Shown piece after piece: positions 62,984-64,000 of a DNA stretch of 64,000 nucleotides. A program made the position numbers and the translations under genes. The DNA is from Helicobacter sp. (GTDB taxonomy: Bacteria > Campylobacterota > Campylobacteria > Campylobacterales > Helicobacteraceae): NCBI RefSeq assembly GCF_017502485.1, contig NZ_JAFVUX010000020.1, forward strand, positions 1-64,000. The letters are read 5' to 3'. The stretch's first letter is position 1. The number at the start of each line of letters is the position of its first letter. A model generated the notes under the pieces. That model was not told the DNA's origin and made no database searches. It saw only the letters and a program-made list of their open reading frames with translations.

Positions 62984-64000
62984 CTACCTCCACAATAACA
63001 TAAATAAGCTGATTGTCAAGCTAATTAGCAGTAGTAAAACCCCAAAAGCCATCAGTCGTAGCGCACTACTAAGACTACCATTTTGCAACAATGCACAAAG
63101 TGTAGAGAGCCACATCACTAGCTTACCTACTGCTTGCATACTTTTATCAAATACAAGAATCTCAACCTTCAGCCACAGCACACGACATAGCGCACCAAAT
63201 CCTTTGACAAACACAAGCTCGTAAAGCTTTGGTATATAGTATTGCTGTGATAAAAGCGTGTAGAAAATATTTTGACTTGGAATATAAGTAAAACATCTAT
63301 ATTTGAAAAACGCCACAACAATTCCAAAGCAAGAAGCCCCCAGTGCTATCCCAGCTAGGGATTCTGCACTTAAGTGACCATGTGGCATTTCAAATGTCAA
63401 GATATACTGCAAGGCTAATAGTACTGGGTCATAAATCATACCAGAGATGATGGCAAGCAAAGCCAAAGGTGTCATTGCATAGAGCATCAATGATTTTGCC
63501 TCGTGCGGATGGCTTACATCGTAAGCTTCTTTAGATTTTGGTGAAAAGAAGACTAGCATAAACAAACGAAAGCTATAAAACGCCGTCAAAAATGCGCCAA
63601 AGATAAGCATGCCCCAAAGAATTTTATATCCCGAGTTGAAGCTAAATTCCAAAATTAAGTCCTTAGAAAAATATCCCGCAAATGGAGGTATCCCACATAG
63701 TGCGAGATTACCAATCAGCATAAATATCATCGTGTATTTCAATGAGCGTGCAAGTCTCCCCATACGCATAACATCAAGCCCATCGCGCATAGCGTGCATT
63801 ACATTGCCTGCACCAAGGAAAAGCAGGGATTTAAAAAACGCGTGAGTAAATAGATGAAAAAGTGCTATCCAATATGCTCCAAGTCCAGCTGCTACAAACA
63901 TATAGCCTAATTGAGAGAGTGTGGAGTAAGCGATAATACGCTTTAAATCCCTATTGACAAGAGCCATAGAAGCAGCAAATAACGCGACAAATGCTCCAAG
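62984..64000 (-). CDS. nuoL: NADH-quinone oxidoreductase subunit L, 5' part outside window
   Basis: Largest antiporter-like subunit of complex I. The visible C-terminal part (about 338 residues) starts within 'ALFAASMALVNRDLKRIIAYST', followed by 'SQLGYMFVAAGLGAY', 'FTHAFFKSLLFLGAG' and 'CGIPPFAGYFSKDLIL', then the helices leading to the lateral amphipathic helix and final membrane anchor. The frame stays open to the window edge, so the start lies beyond it. A Met at 63965-63967 is internal, not the start. Confidence 0.95.
   Translation of the reverse strand, partial: LGAFVALFAASMALVNRDLKRIIAYSTLSQLGYMFVAAGLGAYWIALFHLFTHAFFKSLLFLGAGNVMHAMRDGLDVMRMGRLARSLKYTMIFMLIGNLALCGIPPFAGYFSKDLILEFSFNSGYKILWGMLIFGAFLTAFYSFRLFMLVFFSPKSKEAYDVSHPHEAKSLMLYAMTPLALLAIISGMIYDPVLLALQYILTFEMPHGHLSAESLAGIALGASCFGIVVAFFKYRCFTYIPSQNIFYTLLSQQYYIPKLYELVFVKGFGALCRVLWLKVEILVFDKSMQAVGKLVMWLSTLCALLQNGSLSSALRLMAFGVLLLLISLTISLFMLLWR

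Larger units (their letters stand above)
1..64000. repeat. Dispersed 9-mer TAGATTCTA / TAGAATCTA family
   Basis: Exact copies counted by eye number about 70 across both strands of the window (I may have missed a few), plus many one-base variants (for example TAGATTCTG, GGATTCTAG). Base composition would predict roughly one exact copy. They occur in most genes, in intergenic gaps and at stop codons, but I found none in petABC, flhA, rpsO, hup or carbonic anhydrase. In coding frames they read Leu-Asp-Ser or Leu-Glu-Ser. Common wider form: GCTAGATTCTAGC. Confidence 0.9.

Noticed and set aside
1-64000. CRISPR array, insertion sequence or prophage
   Set aside because: No regularly spaced repeats, transposase or integrase motifs, or phage structural genes are visible; the only abundant repeat is the dispersed 9-mer, which is not regularly spaced.

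Overview
The window reads as a chromosomal segment of a Helicobacter species, probably a non-pylori (enterohepatic-type) one. It is moderately AT-rich. Several gene orders, recalled from knowledge of H. pylori, match that genome: pyrB / lipoprotein / tlyA / ribF; ddl / alpha-beta hydrolase / murF / HIT protein; pheS-pheT-aroA-ispH; rpsO / flhA / DHH phosphoesterase; nuoL-M-N / pflA / phosphomannomutase. Other Campylobacterota hallmarks are a futalosine-pathway menaquinone enzyme (mqnE), a two-haem cytochrome c subunit in the bc1 complex, an Hcp-type cysteine-rich Sel1 protein and a membrane-anchored MurF. I see no insertion sequence, prophage or CRISPR array.

Layout. 1-2.6 kb: 5' part of pyrB, a lipoprotein, tlyA and ribF. 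3.2-6.0 kb: petABC (bc1 complex), followed by murA, purU, sppA and an odd cold-shock-like protein, all on the minus strand. 10.8-25.3 kb: a long plus-strand run (ftsK, an unknown membrane protein, dgkA, purN, a cation antiporter, a tiny lipoprotein, ddl, a hydrolase-acylphosphatase fusion, murF, HIT, ankyrin protein, mqnE, flhB), broken by two small minus-strand exported proteins, one frameshifted. 25.4-36.6 kb: an AcfC-like binding protein, pheST-aroA-ispH, then a marR-MFP-RND efflux operon where rpsA would be expected. 36.6-42.2 kb: a TRL-like lipoprotein, a yejB-like permease, an outer-membrane protein, a MidA-like methyltransferase, hemW and periplasmic carbonic anhydrase. 42.7-47.6 kb: rpsO, flhA, a DHH phosphoesterase, a small acidic protein and a NYN-LOTUS protein. 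47.7-51.8 kb: a TonB receptor behind a Fur-like dyad and a membrane protein, each carrying a poly-G tract. 51.8-64 kb, minus strand: outer-membrane protein, thiL, psd, Hcp-like protein, tRNA-Arg, hup, phosphomannomutase, pflA and nuoN-M-L.

The genes mostly serve respiration (bc1, complex I, menaquinone), envelope building (murA, ddl, murF, psd, dgkA), flagellar assembly and rotation (flhA, flhB, pflA) and surface variation.

The strongest unexplained signal is a 9-mer, TAGATTCTA (reverse TAGAATCTA). I count about 70 exact copies by eye, where base composition predicts about one. It lies in genes and between them, often as inverted pairs just after stop codons, and in genes it encodes Leu-Asp-Ser or Leu-Glu-Ser inserts. 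It behaves like the DNA-uptake sequences of Neisseria and Haemophilus. Other notable points are a poly-G phase-variable membrane protein caught in the OFF state, probable ATT and ATA start codons, and an alpha/beta-hydrolase-acylphosphatase fusion.
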